Shown here one piece after another: positions 28,231-41,700 of a stretch of 64,000 nucleotides of DNA. The notes below the pieces were generated by a model. The model was given only the letters and a program-made list of their open reading frames with translations, was not told where the DNA came from and did not search any database. This DNA comes from Prosopocoilus inquinatus (Eukaryota > Arthropoda > Insecta > Coleoptera > Lucanidae). The stretch lies in the NCBI GenBank assembly GCA_036172665.1, contig JAYKNF010000025.1:372001-436000 (forward strand). Direction: 5' to 3'. The position numbers and the translations under genes are program-made. The number at the start of each line of letters is the position of its first letter. Position 1 is the first letter of the stretch.

Positions 28231-29202
28231 TTCGTATCTCACATCAGAGTTACTAGAGTCCATCGAAACGCCAAATAACATGATAGATAAGTAAGGATCG
28301 ATTAGATACATCACAGGAACAACGCTAATGCGTGTTGTTTCGTTTAAACCTATTTCCAGCTTCTGCTGCGTCCGAGAACTTCGTATCTCACAACAGAGTT
28401 ACTGGAGTCCATCGTAACGTCAAATAACATGATAGATAAGTAAGGATCGATTAGATACATCACAGGAACAACGCTAATACGTGTTGTTTCGTTCAAAACT
28501 ATTTCCAGCTTCTGCTGCGTTCGAGAACTTCGTATCTCACATCAGAGTTACTGGGGTCCATCGTAACGTCAAATGACAGGATACATAAGTAAGAATCGAT
28601 TAGATACATCACATTAACAGCGCTAATACGTGTTATTTCGTTCAAAACTATTTCCAGCTTCTGATGCGTCCGAAAACTTCGTATCTCACAACAGAGTTAC
28701 TGGAGTAGATCGTAACGTCAAATAACAGGATACATAAGTAAGGATCGATTAGATACATCACAGGAACAACGCTAATACGTGTTGTTACGTTCAAAACTAT
28801 TTCCAGCTTCTGCTGCGTCCGAGAACTTCGTATCTCAAATCAGAGTTACTGGAGTCCATCGTAACGTCAAATAACATGATAGATAAGTAAGGATCGATTA
28901 GATACATCACAGGAACAACGCTAATACGTGTTGTTTCGTTCAAAACTATTTCCAGCTTCTGCTGCGTCCGAGAACTTCGTATCTCACATCAGAGTTACTG
29001 GAGTCCATCGTAAGGTCAAATAACATGATAGATAAGTAAGGATCGATTAGATACATCACAGGAACAACGCTAATACGTGTTGTTTCGTTCAAAACTATTT
29101 CCAGCTTCTGCTGCGTCCGAGAGCTTCGTATCTCACATCAAAGATACTGGAGTCCATCGAAACGCCAAATAACATGATAGATGAGAAAGGATCGATTAGA
29201 TA

Positions 29203-30617
29203 CATCACAGGAACAACGCTAATGCGTGTTGTTTCGTTTAAACCTATTTCCAGTTCCTGCTGCGTCCGAGAACTTCGTATCTCACATCAAAGTTACTGGA
29301 GTCCATCGAAACGCCAAATAATATGATAGATGAGAAAGGATCGATTAGATACAGCACAGGAACAACGCTAATGCGTGTTGTTTCGTTTAAACCTATTTCC
29401 AGCTTCAGCTGCGTCCGAGAACTTCGTTTCTCACTTCAGAGTTACTGGAGCCCATCCAAACGCCAAATAATATGATAGATGAGTTAGGATCGATTAGATA
29501 CATCACAGGAACAACGCTAATGCGTGTTGTTTCGTTTAAAACTATTTCCTGCTTCAGCTGCGTCCGAGAACTTCGTATCTCACATCAAAGTTACTGGAGT
29601 CCATCGAAACGCCAAATAACTTGATAGATAAGTAGGGATCGATTAGATACATCACAGGAACAACGCTAATACGTGTTGTTTCGTTCAAAACTATTTCCAG
29701 CTTCTGCTGCGTCCGAAAACATTGTATCTCACACCAGACATACTGGAATCCATCCAAACGTCAAATAACATGTTAGATAAGTAAGGATCGATTAGATACA
29801 TCACAGGAACAACGCTAATACGTGTTGTTTCGTTTAAAACTATTTCCAAGTTCTGCTGCGTCCGAAAACGTCGTATCTCACTTCAGAGTTACTGGAGTAT
29901 ATCGAAACGTCAAATAACATGATAGATAAGTAAGGATCGATTAGATGCATCACAGGAACAACGCTAATGCGTATTGTTTCGTTTAAAACTATTTCCAGCT
30001 CCTCCTGTGTTCGAAAACTTCGTATCTCACATCAGGGATACTGGAGTTCATCCAAACGTCAAATAACATGATAGATAAGTAAGGATCGATTAGATACATC
30101 ACAGGAACAACGCTAATACGTGTTGTTTCGTTCAAAACTATTTCCAGCTTCTGCTGCGTCCGAGAACTTCGTATCTCACATCAAAGTTACTGGAGTCCAT
30201 CGAAACGCCAAATAGCATGATAGATGACAAAGGATCGATTAGATACATCACAGGAACAACGCTAATGCGTGTTGTTTCGTTTAAAATTATTTCCAGCTCC
30301 TGCTGCGTTCGAAAACTTCTTATCTCACATCAGAGTTACTGGAGTCCATCGTAACGTCAAATAACAGGATACATAAGTAAGGATCGATTAGATACATCAC
30401 AGGAACAACGCTAATACCTATTGTTTCGTTCAAAACTATTTCCAGCTTCTGCTGCGTCCGAGAATTTCGTATCTCAAATCAGAGTTACTGGAGTCCATCG
30501 TAACGTCAAATAACATGATAGATAAGTAAGGATCGATTAGATACATCACAGGAACAACGCTAATACGTGTTGTTTCGTTCAAAACTATTTCCAGCTTCTG
30601 CTGCGTCCGAGAACTTC
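29203..30617 (+). repeat. Nine-monomer cassette, copy 3 of 3
   Basis: It matches 24,884-26,298 at offset 4,319, with GATGACAAAGG at about 30,224. Private states are AAAACATTG at 29,717 (copy 2 has AAAACTTTG) and CATAAGTAAGG at 30,370. It is flanked on both sides by CATCGTAAC-type monomers of domain 3 character, so it looks like a block placed into that older background. The direction of movement cannot be proven from this window. Confidence 0.8.
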
Positions 30618-33600
30618 TTATCTCACATCAGAGTTACTGGAGTCCATCGTAACGTCAAATAACAGGATACATAAGTAAGGATCGATTAGATACATCACAT
30701 TAACAGCGCTAATACTTGTTATTTCGTTTAAAACTATTTCCAGCTTCTGCTGCGTCCGAAAACTTCGTATCTCACAACAGAGTTACTGGAGTCCATCGTA
30801 ACGTCAAATAACATGATAGATAAGTAAGGATCGATTAGATACATCACAGGAACAACGCTAATACGTGTTGTTTCGTTCAAAACTATTTCCAGCTTCTGCT
30901 GCGTTCGAGAAATTCGTATCTCACATCAGAGTTACTGGAGTCCATCGTAACGTCAAATGACAGGATACATAAGTAAGGATCGATTAGATACATCACATTA
31001 ACAGCGCTAATACGTGTTATTTCGTTCAAAACTATTTCCAGCTTCTGATGCGTCCGAAAACTTCGTATCTCACAACAGAGATACTGGAGTCCACCATCGT
31101 AACGTCAAATAACATGACAGATAAGTAAGGATCGATTAGATACATCACAGGAAAAACGCTAATACGTGTTATTTCGTTCAAAACTATTTCCAGCTCCTGC
31201 TGAGACCGAGAACTTCGTATCTCACATCAGAGATACTGGAGTCCATCGTAACGTCAAATAACATGATAGATAAGTAAGGATCTAGTAGATATATCACAGC
31301 AACACCGCAAATACGTATTGTTTCGGTCAAAACTATTTCCAGCTTCTGCTGCGTTCGAAAACTTCTTATCTCACATCAGAGTTACTGAAATCCATCGTAA
31401 TATCAAATAACATGATAGATAAGTAAGGATCGATTAGATACATCACAGGAACAACGCTAGCACGTGTTGTTACGTTCAAAACTATTTGCAGCTTCTGCTG
31501 CGTCCGAGAACTTCGTATCTCGCATCAGAGTTACTGGAGTCCATCGTAACGTCAAATAACATGATAGATAAGTAAGGATCGATTAGATACATCACATTAA
31601 GAGCGCTAATACGTGTTGTTTCGTTCAAAACTATTTCCAGCTTCTGCTGGGTCCGAAAACTTCGTATCTCACAACAGAGTTACTGGAGTCCATCGTAACG
31701 TCAAATAACATGATAGATAAGTAAGGATCGATTAGATACATCACAGGAACAACGCTAATACGTGTTGTTTCGTTCAAAACTATTTCCAGCTTCTGCTGCG
31801 TTCGAGAACTTCGTATCTCACATCAGAGTTACTGGAGTCCATCGTAACGTCAAATGACAGGATACATAAGTAAGGATCGATTAGATACATCACATTAACA
31901 GCGCTAATACGTGTTATTTCGTTCAAAACTATTTCCAGCTTCTGATGCGTCCGAAAACTTCGTATCTCACATCAGAGTTACTGGAGTCCATCGTAACGTC
32001 AAATAACAGGATACATAAGTAAGGATCGATTAGATACATCACAGGAACAACGCTAATACGTGTTACTTCGTTCAAAACTATTTCCAGCTCCTGCTGAGTC
32101 CGAGAACTTCGTATCTCACATCAGAGATACTGGAGTCCATCGTAACGTCAAATAACATGATAGATAATTAACTATCGAGTAGATACATCACAGCAACACC
32201 GCTAATACGTATTGTTTCGTTCAAAACTATTTCCAGCGTCTGCTGCGTTCGAAAACTTCTTATCTCACATCAGAGTTACTGGAGTCCATCGTAATATCAA
32301 ATAACATGATAGATAAGTAAGGATCGATTAGATACATCATAGGAACAACCCTAATACGTGTTGTTTCGTTCAAAACTATTTCCAGCTCCTGCTGAGTCCG
32401 AGAACTTCGTATCTCACATCAGAGATACTGGAGTCCATCGTAACGTCAAATAACATGATAGATAAGTAAGGATCGAGTAGATACATCACAGCAACACCGC
32501 TAATACGTATTGTTTCGTTCAATACTCTTTCCGGCGTCTGCTGCGTTCGAAAACTTCTTATCTCACATCAGAGTTACTGGAGTCCATCGTAATATCAAAT
32601 AACATGATGGATAAGTAAGGATCGATTAGATACATCATAGGAACAACGCTAATACGTGTTGTTTCGTTCAAAACTATTTCCAGCTTCTGCTGCGTCCGAA
32701 AAATTCGTATCTCACATCAGTGTTACTGGATTCCGTGGAAACGTCAAATAACATAGTAGATAAGTAAGGATCGATTAGATACATCACAGGAACAACGCTA
32801 ATACGTATTGTTTCGTTCAAAACTATTTCCAGCTTCTGCTGCGTCCGAGAACTTCGTATCTCACAACAGAGTTACTGGAGTCCATCGTAACGTCAAATAA
32901 CATAGTAGATAAGTAAGGATCGATTAGATACATCACAGGAACAGCGCTAATACGTGTTATTTCGTTCAAAACTATTTCCAGTTTCTGCTGCGTCCGAAAA
33001 CTTCGTATCTCACAACAGAGTTACTGGAGTCCATCGTAACGTCAAATAACATGACAGATAAGTAAGGATCCATTAGATACATCACAGGAACAACGCTAAT
33101 ACGTGTTGTCTCGTTCAGAACTGTTTCCAGCTTCTGCTGAGTTCGAGAACTTCGTATCTCACATCAGAGATACTGGAGTCCATCGTAACGTCAAATAACA
33201 GGATAGATAAGTAAGGATCGATTAGATACATCACAGGAACAACTCTAATACGTGTTATTTCGTTCAAAACTATTTCCAGCTCCTGCTGAGTCCGAGAACT
33301 TCGTATCTCACATCAGAGTTACTGGAGTCCATCGTAACGTCAAATAACATAGTAGATAAGTAAGGATCGATTAGATACATCACAGAAACAAAGCTAATAC
33401 GTGTTATTTCGTTCAAAACTATTTCCAGCTCCTGCTGAGTCCGAGAACTTCGTATATCACATCAGAGATACTGGAGTCCATCGTAACGTCAAATAACATG
33501 ATAGATAAGTAAGGATCGAGTAGATACATCACAGCAACACCGCTAATACGTATTATTTCGTTCAAAACTATTTCCAGATTCTGCTGCGTTCGAAAACTTC

Positions 33601-34099
33601 TTATCTCACATCAGAGTTACTGAAGTCCATCGTAATATCAAATAACATGATAGATAAGTAAGGATCGATTAGATACATCACAGAAACAACGCTAGCATGT
33701 GTTGTTACGTTCAAAACCATTTCCAGCTTCTGCTGCGTTCGAAAACTTCTTATCTCACATCAGAGTTACTGAAATCCATCGTAACGTCAAATAACATGAT
33801 AGATAAGTAAGGATCGATTAGATACATCACAGGAACAACGCTAATACGTGTTGTTTCGTTCAAAACTATTTCCAGCTTCTGCTGCGTCCGAGAACTTCGT
33901 ATCTCACATCAGAGTTACTGGAGTCCATCGTAACGTCAAATAACATGATAGATAAGTAAGGATCGATTAGATACATCACAGGAACAACGCTAGCATGTGT
34001 TGTTACGTTCAAAACTATTTCCAGCTTCTGCTGCGTCCGAGAACTTCGTATCTCAAATCAGAGTTACTGGAGTCCATCGTAACGTCAAATAACATGATA

Positions 34100-34731
34100 G
34101 ATAAGTAAGGATCGATTAGATACATCACAGGAACAACGCTAACGTGTTGTTTCTTTCAAAACTATTACCAGCTTCTGCTGCGTCCGAGAACTTCGTATCT
34201 CACATCAGAGTTACTGGAGTCCATCGTAACGTCAAATAACAGGATACATAAGTAAGGATCGATTAGATACAACACATTAACAGCGCTAATACGTGTTATT
34301 TCGTTCAAAAGTATTTCCAGCTTCTGATGCGTCCGAAAACTTCGTATCTCACAACAGAGTTACTGGAGTCCATCGTAACGTCAAATAACATGATAGATAA
34401 GTAAGAATCTATTAGATACATCACAGGAACAACGCTAATACGTGTTGTTTCGTTCAAAACAATTTCCAGCTCCTGCTGATTCCGAGAACTTCGTATCTCA
34501 CATCAGAGATACTGGAGTCCATCGTAACGTCAAATAACATGATAGATAAGTAAGGATCGAGTAGATACATCACAGCAACACCGCTAATACGTATTGTTTC
34601 GTTCAAAACTATTTCCAGCTTCTGCTGCGTTCGAAAACTTCTTATCTCACATCAGAGTTACTGGAGTCCATCGTAATATCAAATAACATGATAGATAAGT
34701 AAGGATCGATTAGATACATCATAGGAACAAC
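34100..34731 (+). repeat. Seven-monomer duplication in domain 3, first copy
   Basis: It matches 35,141-35,770 at offset 1,041. Shared rare states are CGCTAACGTG with GTTTCTTTC and CTATTACCAGC (34,137-34,171), CTTCTGATGCG (34,321) and GAGTAGATACATCACAGCAA (34,560). Confidence 0.75.
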
Positions 34732-35140
34732 GCTATAACGTGCTGTTTCGTTCAAAATTATTTCCAGCTTCTGCTTCGTCCGATAACTTCGTATCTCACA
34801 TCAGTGTTACTGGATTCCGTGGAAACGTCAAATAACATGATAGATAAGTAAAGATCGATTAGATACATCACTGGAACAACGCTAATACGTGTTGTTTCGT
34901 TCAAAACTATTTCCAGCTTCTGCTGCGTCCGAGAACTTCGTATCTCACATCAGAGTTACTGGAGTCCATCGTAACGTCAAATAACAGGATACATAAGTAA
35001 GGATCGATTAGATACATCACATTAACAGCGCTAATACGTGTTATTTCGTTCAAAACTATTTCCAGCTTCTGCTGCGTCCGAAATCTTCGTATCTCACAAC
35101 AGAGTTACTGGAGTCCATCGTAACGGCAAGTAACATGATA

Positions 35141-35770
35141 GATAAGTAAGGATCGATTAGATACATCACAGGAACAACGCTAACGTGTTGTTTCTTTCAA
35201 AACTATTACCAGCTTCTGCTGCGTCCGATAACTTCGTATCTCACATCAGAGTTACTGGAGTCCATCGTAACGTCAAATAACAGGATACATAAGTAAGGAT
35301 CGATTAGATACAACACATTAACAGCGCTAATACGTGTTATTTCGTTCAAAAGTATTTCCAGCTTCTGATGCGTCCGAAAACTTCGTATCTCACATCAGAG
35401 TTACTGGAATACATCGTAACCTCAAATAACATAGTAGATAAGTAAGGATCGATTAGATACATCACAGGAACAACGCTAATACGTATTATTTCGTTCAAAA
35501 CTATTTCCAGCTCCTGCTGAGTCCGAGAACTTCGTATCTCACATCAGAGATACTGGAGTCCATCGTAACGTCAAATAACATGATAGATAAGTAAGGATCG
35601 AGTAGATACATCACAGCAACACCGCTAATACGTATTGTTTCGTTCAAAACTATTTCCAGCTTCTGCTGCGTTCGAAAACTTCTTATCTCACATCAGAGTT
35701 ACTGGAGTCCATCGTAATATCAAATAACATGATAGATAAGTAAGGATCGATTAGATACATCATAGGAACT
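35141..35770 (+). repeat. Seven-monomer duplication in domain 3, second copy, cut by the domain boundary
   Basis: It carries the same rare states as the first copy at offset 1,041, with private changes such as GGAATACATCG at 35,407 and AACCTCAAA at 35,419. It ends at CATCATAGGAAC (35,759-35,769), where the first copy continues with AACGCT. It is therefore interrupted exactly at the domain 3/4 junction. Confidence 0.75.
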
Positions 35771-35785
35771 TTGAAACGTCAAATA
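35760..35785 (+). repeat. Domain 3/4 junction inside a truncated monomer
   Basis: The domain 3 monomer stops after CATCATAGGAAC and the sequence resumes as TTTGAAACGTC followed by GATGAGTAAGG. The right side (TTTGAAACG, then GCTAAAGCGTG 60 bp on) is the same as at the five later unit starts in domain 4. The left side is found only here. About half a monomer is missing. Confidence 0.9.
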
Positions 35786-38700
35786 ACATGATAGATGAGT
35801 AAGGATCGATTAGATACATCACAGGAACAACGCTAAAGCGTGTTGTTTCATTTAAAACTATTTCCAGTTTCTGCTGCGTCCGAAAACGTCGTATCTCACA
35901 TCAGAGATACTAGAGTCCATCGAAACGACAAATAACATGATAGGTGAGTAAGGATCGATTACATACATCACAGGAACAACGCTAATGCGTGTTGTTTCAT
36001 TTAAAACTATTTCCAGCTTCTGCTGCGTCCGAAAATTTCGTATCTCACATCAGAGTTACTGGAGTCCATCGAAACGTCAAATAACATAGTAGATAAGTAA
36101 GGATCGATTAGATACATCACAGGAACAACGCTAATACGTGTTGTTTCGTTCAAAACTATTTCCAGCTTCTGCTGCGTCCGAGAACTTTGTATCTCACACC
36201 AGAGTTACTGGAGTCCATTAAAACGTCAAATAACATGATAGATGAGTAAGGATCGATTAGATACATCACAGGAACAACGCCAATACGTGTTGTTTCGTTT
36301 AAAACTATTTAAAGCTTCTGCTGCGTCCGAAAACGTCGTATCTCACATCAGACTTACTGGAGACCATCCAAACGTCAAATAACATGTTAGATAAGTAAGG
36401 ATCGTTTAGATACATCACAGGAACAACGCTAATGCGTGTTGTTTCGTTTAAAACTATTTCCAGCTTCTGCTGCGTCCGAAAATTTCGTATCTCACATCAG
36501 AGTTACTGGAGTCCATCGAAACGCCAAATATCATGACAGATGAGTAAGGATCGATTAGATACATCACAGGAACAACGCTAATGCGTGTTGTTTCGTTTAA
36601 AACTATTTCCAGCTTCTGCTGCGTCCGAGAACTTTGTATCTCTCATCAGAGTTACTGGAGTCCGTCCAAACGTCAAATAACATGATAGATGAGTAAGGAT
36701 CGATTAGTTACATCACAGGAACAACGCTAATGCGTGTTGTTTCATTTAAAACTATTTCCAGCTTCTGCTGCGTCCGAAAATTTCGTATCTCACATCAGAG
36801 TTACTGGAGTCCATCGAAACGTCAAATAACATAGTAGCTAAGTAGGGATCGATTAGATACATAACAGGAACAACGCTAATACGTGTTGTTTCGTTCAAAA
36901 CTATTTCCAGCTTCTGCTGCGTCAAAAAACTTTGTATCTCACATCAGAGTTACTGGAGTCCATCCAAACGTCAAATAACATGATAGATGAGTAAGGAACA
37001 ATTAGATACATCACAGGAACAACGCTAATACGTGTTGTATCGTTTAAAACTATTTCCAGCTTCTGCTGCGTCCGATAACTTTGTATCTCACATCAGAGTT
37101 ACTGGAGTCCGTCCAAACGTCAAATAACATGATAGATGAGTAAGGATCGATTAGATACATCACAGGAACAACGCTAATACGTGTTGTTTCGTTCAAAACT
37201 ATTTCCAGCTTCTGCTGCGTCCGAGAAATTTGTATCTCACACCAGAGTTACTGGAGTCCATTCAAACGTCAAATAACATGATAGATGAGTAAGGATCGAT
37301 TAGATACATCACAGGAACAACTCTAATACGTGTTGTTTCGTTTAAAACTATTTCCAGCTTCTGCTGCGTCCGAAAACGTCGTATCTCACATCAAAGCTAC
37401 TGGAGTCCATCGAAACGCCAAATAACATGATAGATTAGTAAGGATCGATTAGATACAGCACAGGAACAACGCTAATACGTGTTGTTTCGTTTAAAACTAT
37501 TTCCAGCTCCTGCTGCGACCAAGAACTTTGTATCTCACATCAGACTTACTGGAGTCCATCCAAACGTCAAATAACATGTTAGATAAGTAAGAATCGTTTA
37601 GATACATCACAGGAGCAACGCTAATACGCGTTGTTTCGTTCAAAACTATTTCCAGCTTCTACTGCGTCCGAGAACTTTGTATCTCTCATCAGAGTTACTG
37701 GAGTCCGTCCAAACGTCAAATAACATGATAGATGAGTAAGGATCGATTAGTTACATCACAGGAACAACGCTAATGCGTGTTGTTTCATTTAAAACTATTT
37801 CCAGCTTCTGCTGCGTCCGAAAATTTCGTATCTCACATCAGAGTTACTGGAGTCCATCGAAACGTCAAATAACATAGTAGCTAAGTAGGGATCGATTAGA
37901 TACATAACAGGAACAACGCTAATACGTGTTGTTTCGTTCAAAACTATTTCCAGCTTCTGCTGCGTCAAAAAACTTTGTATCTCACATCAGAGTTACTGGA
38001 GTCCATCCAAACGTCAAATAACATGATAGATGAGTAAGGATCAATTAGATACATCACAGGAACAACGCTAATACGTGTTGTATCGTTTAAAACTATTTCC
38101 AGCTTCTGCTGCGTCCGATAACTTTGTATCTCACATCAGAGTTACTGGAGTCCGTCCAAACGTCAAATAACATGATAGATGAGTAAGGATCGATTAGATA
38201 CATCACAGGAACAACGCTAATACGTGTTGTTTCGTTCAAAACTATTTCCAGCTTCTGCTGCGTCCGAGAAATTTGTATCTCACACCAGAGTTACTGGAGT
38301 CCATTCAAACGTCAAATAACATGATAGATGAGTAAGGATCGATTAGATACATCACAGGAACAACGCTAATACGTGTTGTTTCGTTTAAAACTATTTCCAG
38401 CTTCTGCTGCGTTCGAAAACTTCTTATCTCACATCAGAGTTACTGGAGTCCATCGTAATATCAAATAACATGATAGATAAGTAAGGATCGTTTAGATACA
38501 TCACAGGAACAACGCTAATGCGTGTTGTTTCGTTCAAAACTATTTCCAGCTTCTGCTGCGTCCGAAAATTTCGTATCTCACATCAGAGTTACTGGAGTCC
38601 ATCGAAACGCCAAATAACATGACAGATGAGTAAGGATCGATTAGATACATCACAGGAACAACGCTAATGAGTGTTGTTTCGTTTAAAACTATTTCCAGCT

Positions 38701-41700
38701 TCTGCTGCGTCCGAAAATTTCGTATCTCACATCATAGTTACTGGAGTCCATCGAAACGTCAAATAACATGATAGATAAGTAAGGATCGATTAGATACATC
38801 ACAGGAACAACGCTAATACGTGTTGTTTCGTTTAAAACTATTTCCAGCTTCAGCTGCGTCCGAGAACTTCGTATCTCACATCAAAGTTACTGGAGTCCAT
38901 CGAAACGCCAAATAACATGATAGATGAGTAAGGATCGATTAGATACATCACAGGAACAACGCTAATACGTGTTGTTTCATTTAAAACTATTTCCAGCTTC
39001 AGCTGCGTCCGAGAACTTCGTATCTCACATCAAAGTTACTGGAGTCCATCGAAACGCCAAATAACATGATAGATGAGTAAGGATCGATTAGATACATCAC
39101 AGGAACAACGCTAATGCGTGTTGTTTCGTTCAAAACTATTTAGAGCTTCTACTGCGTCCGAGAACTTTGTATCTCTCATCAGAGTTACTGGAGTCCGTCC
39201 AAACGTCAAATAACATGATAGATGAGTAAGGATCGATTAGTTACATCACAGGAACAACGCTAATATGTGTTGTTTCGTTTAAAACTATTTCCAGCTGCTG
39301 CTGCGTCCGAAAATTTCGTATCTCACATTAGAGTTACTGGAGTCCATCGAAACGTCAAATAACATAGTAGCTAAGTAGGGATCGATTAGATACATCACAG
39401 GAACAACGCTAATACGTGTTGTTTCGTTCAAAACTATTTCCAGCTTCTGCTGCGTCCAAAAACTTTGTATCTCACATCAGAGTTACTGGAGTCCATCCAA
39501 ACGTCAAATAACATGATAGATGAGTAAGGATCAATTAGATACATCACAGGAACAACGCTAATACGTGTTGTTTCGTTTAAAACTATTTCCAGCTTCTGCT
39601 GCGTCCGATAACTTTGTATCTCACATCAGAGTTACTGGAGTCCGTCCAAACGTCAAATAACATGATAGATGAGTAAGGATCGATTAGATACATCACAGGA
39701 ACAACGCTAATGCGTGTTGTTTCGTTTAAAACTATTTCCAGCTTCTGCTGCGTCCGATAACTTTGTATCTCACATCAGAGTTACTGGAGTCCGTCCAAAC
39801 GTCAAATAACATGATAGATGAGTAAGGATCGATTAGATACGTTACAGGAACAACGCTAATATGTGTTGTTTCGTTTAAAACTATTTCCAGCTCCTGCTGC
39901 GTCCAAAAACTTTGTATCTCACATCAGACTTACTGGAGCCCATCCAAACGTCAAATAACATGTTAGATAAGTAAGGATCGTTTAGATACATCACAGGAAC
40001 AACGCTAATACGTGTTGTTTCGTTCAAAACTCTTTCCAGCTTCTGCTGCGTCCGATAACTTTGTATCTCACATCAGAGTTACTGGAGTCCGTCCAAACGT
40101 CAAATAACATGATAGATGAGTAAGGATCGATTAGATACATTACAGGAACAACGCTAATATGTGTTGTTTCGTTTAAAACTATTTCCAGCTGCTGCTGCGT
40201 CCGAAACGTCGTATCTCACATCAGAGTTACTGGAGTCCATCGAAACGCCAAATAACATGATAGATGAGTAAGGATCGATTAGATACATCACAGGAACAAC
40301 GCTAATGCGTGTTGTTTCGTTTAAAACTATTTCCAGCTTCTGCTGCTTCCGAGGACTTTGTATCTCACATCAGACTTACTGGAGTCCATCCAAACGTCAA
40401 ATAACATGTTAGATAAGTAAGGATCGTTTAGATACATCACAGGAACAACGCTAATGCGTGTTGTTTCGTTTAAAACTATTTCCAGCTTCTGCTGCGTCCG
40501 AAAATTTCGATTCTCACATTAGAGTTACTGGAGTCCATCGAAGCGTCAAATAACATGATAGATGAGTAAAGATCGATTAGATACATCACAGGAACAACGC
40601 TAATACGTGTTGTTTCATTTAAAACTATTTCCAGCTTCAGCTGCGTCCGAGAACTTCGCATCTCACATCAAAGTTACTGGAGTCCATCGAAACGCCAAAT
40701 AACATGATAGATGAGTAAGGATCGATTAGATACATCACAGGAACAACGCTAATGCGTGTTGTTTCATTTAAAACTATATCCAGGTTCTGCTGCGTCCGAA
40801 AACGTCGTATCTCACATCAGAGCTACTGGAGTCCATCGAAACGCCAAATAACATGATAGATGAGTAAGGATCGATTAGATACATCACAGGAACATCGCTA
40901 ATGCGTGTTGTTTCGTTTAAAATTATTTCCAGCTTCTGCTGCGTCCGAAAATTTCGTATCTCACATCAAAGTTACTGGAGTCCATCGAAACGCCAAATAA
41001 CATGATAGATGAGTAAGGATCGATTAGATACATCACAGGAACAACGCTAATGCGTGTTGTTTCGTTTAAAACTATTTCCAGCTTCTGCTGCGTCCGAGAA
41101 CTTCTTATCTCACATCAGGGTTACTGGAGTCCATCCAAACGTCAAATAACATGATAGATAAGTAAGGATCGATTAGATACTTCACAGGAACAACGCTAAT
41201 ACGTGTTGTTTCGTTTAAAACTATTTCCAGCTTCTGCTGCGTCCGAAAACGTCGTATCTCACATCAGACTTACTGGAGACCATCCAAACGTCAAATAACA
41301 TGTTAGATAAGTAAGGATCGTTTAGATATATCACAGGAACAACGCTAATGCGTGTTGTTTCGTTTAAAACTATTTCCAGCTTCTGCTGCGTCCGAAAATT
41401 TTGTATCTCACATCAGAGTTACTGGAGTCCATCGAAACGCCAAATAACATGACAGATGAGTAAGGATCGATTAGATACATCACAGGAACAACGCTAATGC
41501 GTGTTGTTTCGTTTAAAACTATTTCCAGCTTCTGCTGCGTCCGAAAATTTCGTATCTCACATCATAGTTACTGGAGTCCATCGAAACGCCAAATAACATG
41601 ATAGATGAGTAAGGATCGATTAGATACAGCACAGGAACAACGCTAATACGTGTTGTTTCGTTTAAAACTATTTCCAGCTCCTGCTGCGTCCAAAAACTTT

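Larger units (their letters stand above)
20846..30330 (+). repeat. Array domain 2: nested 3.0-4.3 kb displacements
   Basis: This domain is made of overlapping copies at different offsets. About 20,865-22,240 matches 24,884-26,260 (offset 4,019). About 22,980-23,850 matches 26,405-27,275 (offset 3,425, shared AAGGACCGAT at 23,827 and 27,252). About 24,150-24,500 matches 27,277-27,600 (offset 3,127, shared TACGCGCTG). About 24,881-26,298 matches 29,200-30,617 (offset 4,319). The overlapping offsets show repeated unequal exchange at different registers, not one fixed higher-order period. Edges are approximate. Confidence 0.75.
30331..35772 (+). repeat. Array domain 3: diverged CATCGTAAC-type monomers
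   Basis: Nearly every monomer here begins CATCGTAAC or CATCGTAATATC. Common subfamily marks are GGATACATAAG with CATTAACAGCGC, GATCGAGTAG with CAGCAACACCGC, and GCGTTCGAAAAC with TTCTTATC. Many private substitutions and small indels occur, for example an extra CCA at about 31,091 (GTCCACCATCG), GGTCAAAAC at 31,325, GTCTCGTTCAGAACTG at about 33,108 and a lost ATA in CGCTAACGTG at 34,137 and 35,178. Less sharing between monomers suggests this stretch has been homogenised less recently than its neighbours. Its left limit is approximate. Confidence 0.75.

Noticed and set aside
31350..31365. RNA polymerase III B-box-like GTTCGAAAAC in the GCGTTCGAAAAC variant
   Set aside because: Only the GTTCGA core fits. 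The trailing CC is absent, no A box lies at a proper distance, and there is no tRNA-like fold.
35760..35785. Transposon or retroelement insertion at the domain 3/4 boundary
   Set aside because: Both sides are satellite monomer sequence. There is no target-site duplication, terminal repeat or foreign sequence.
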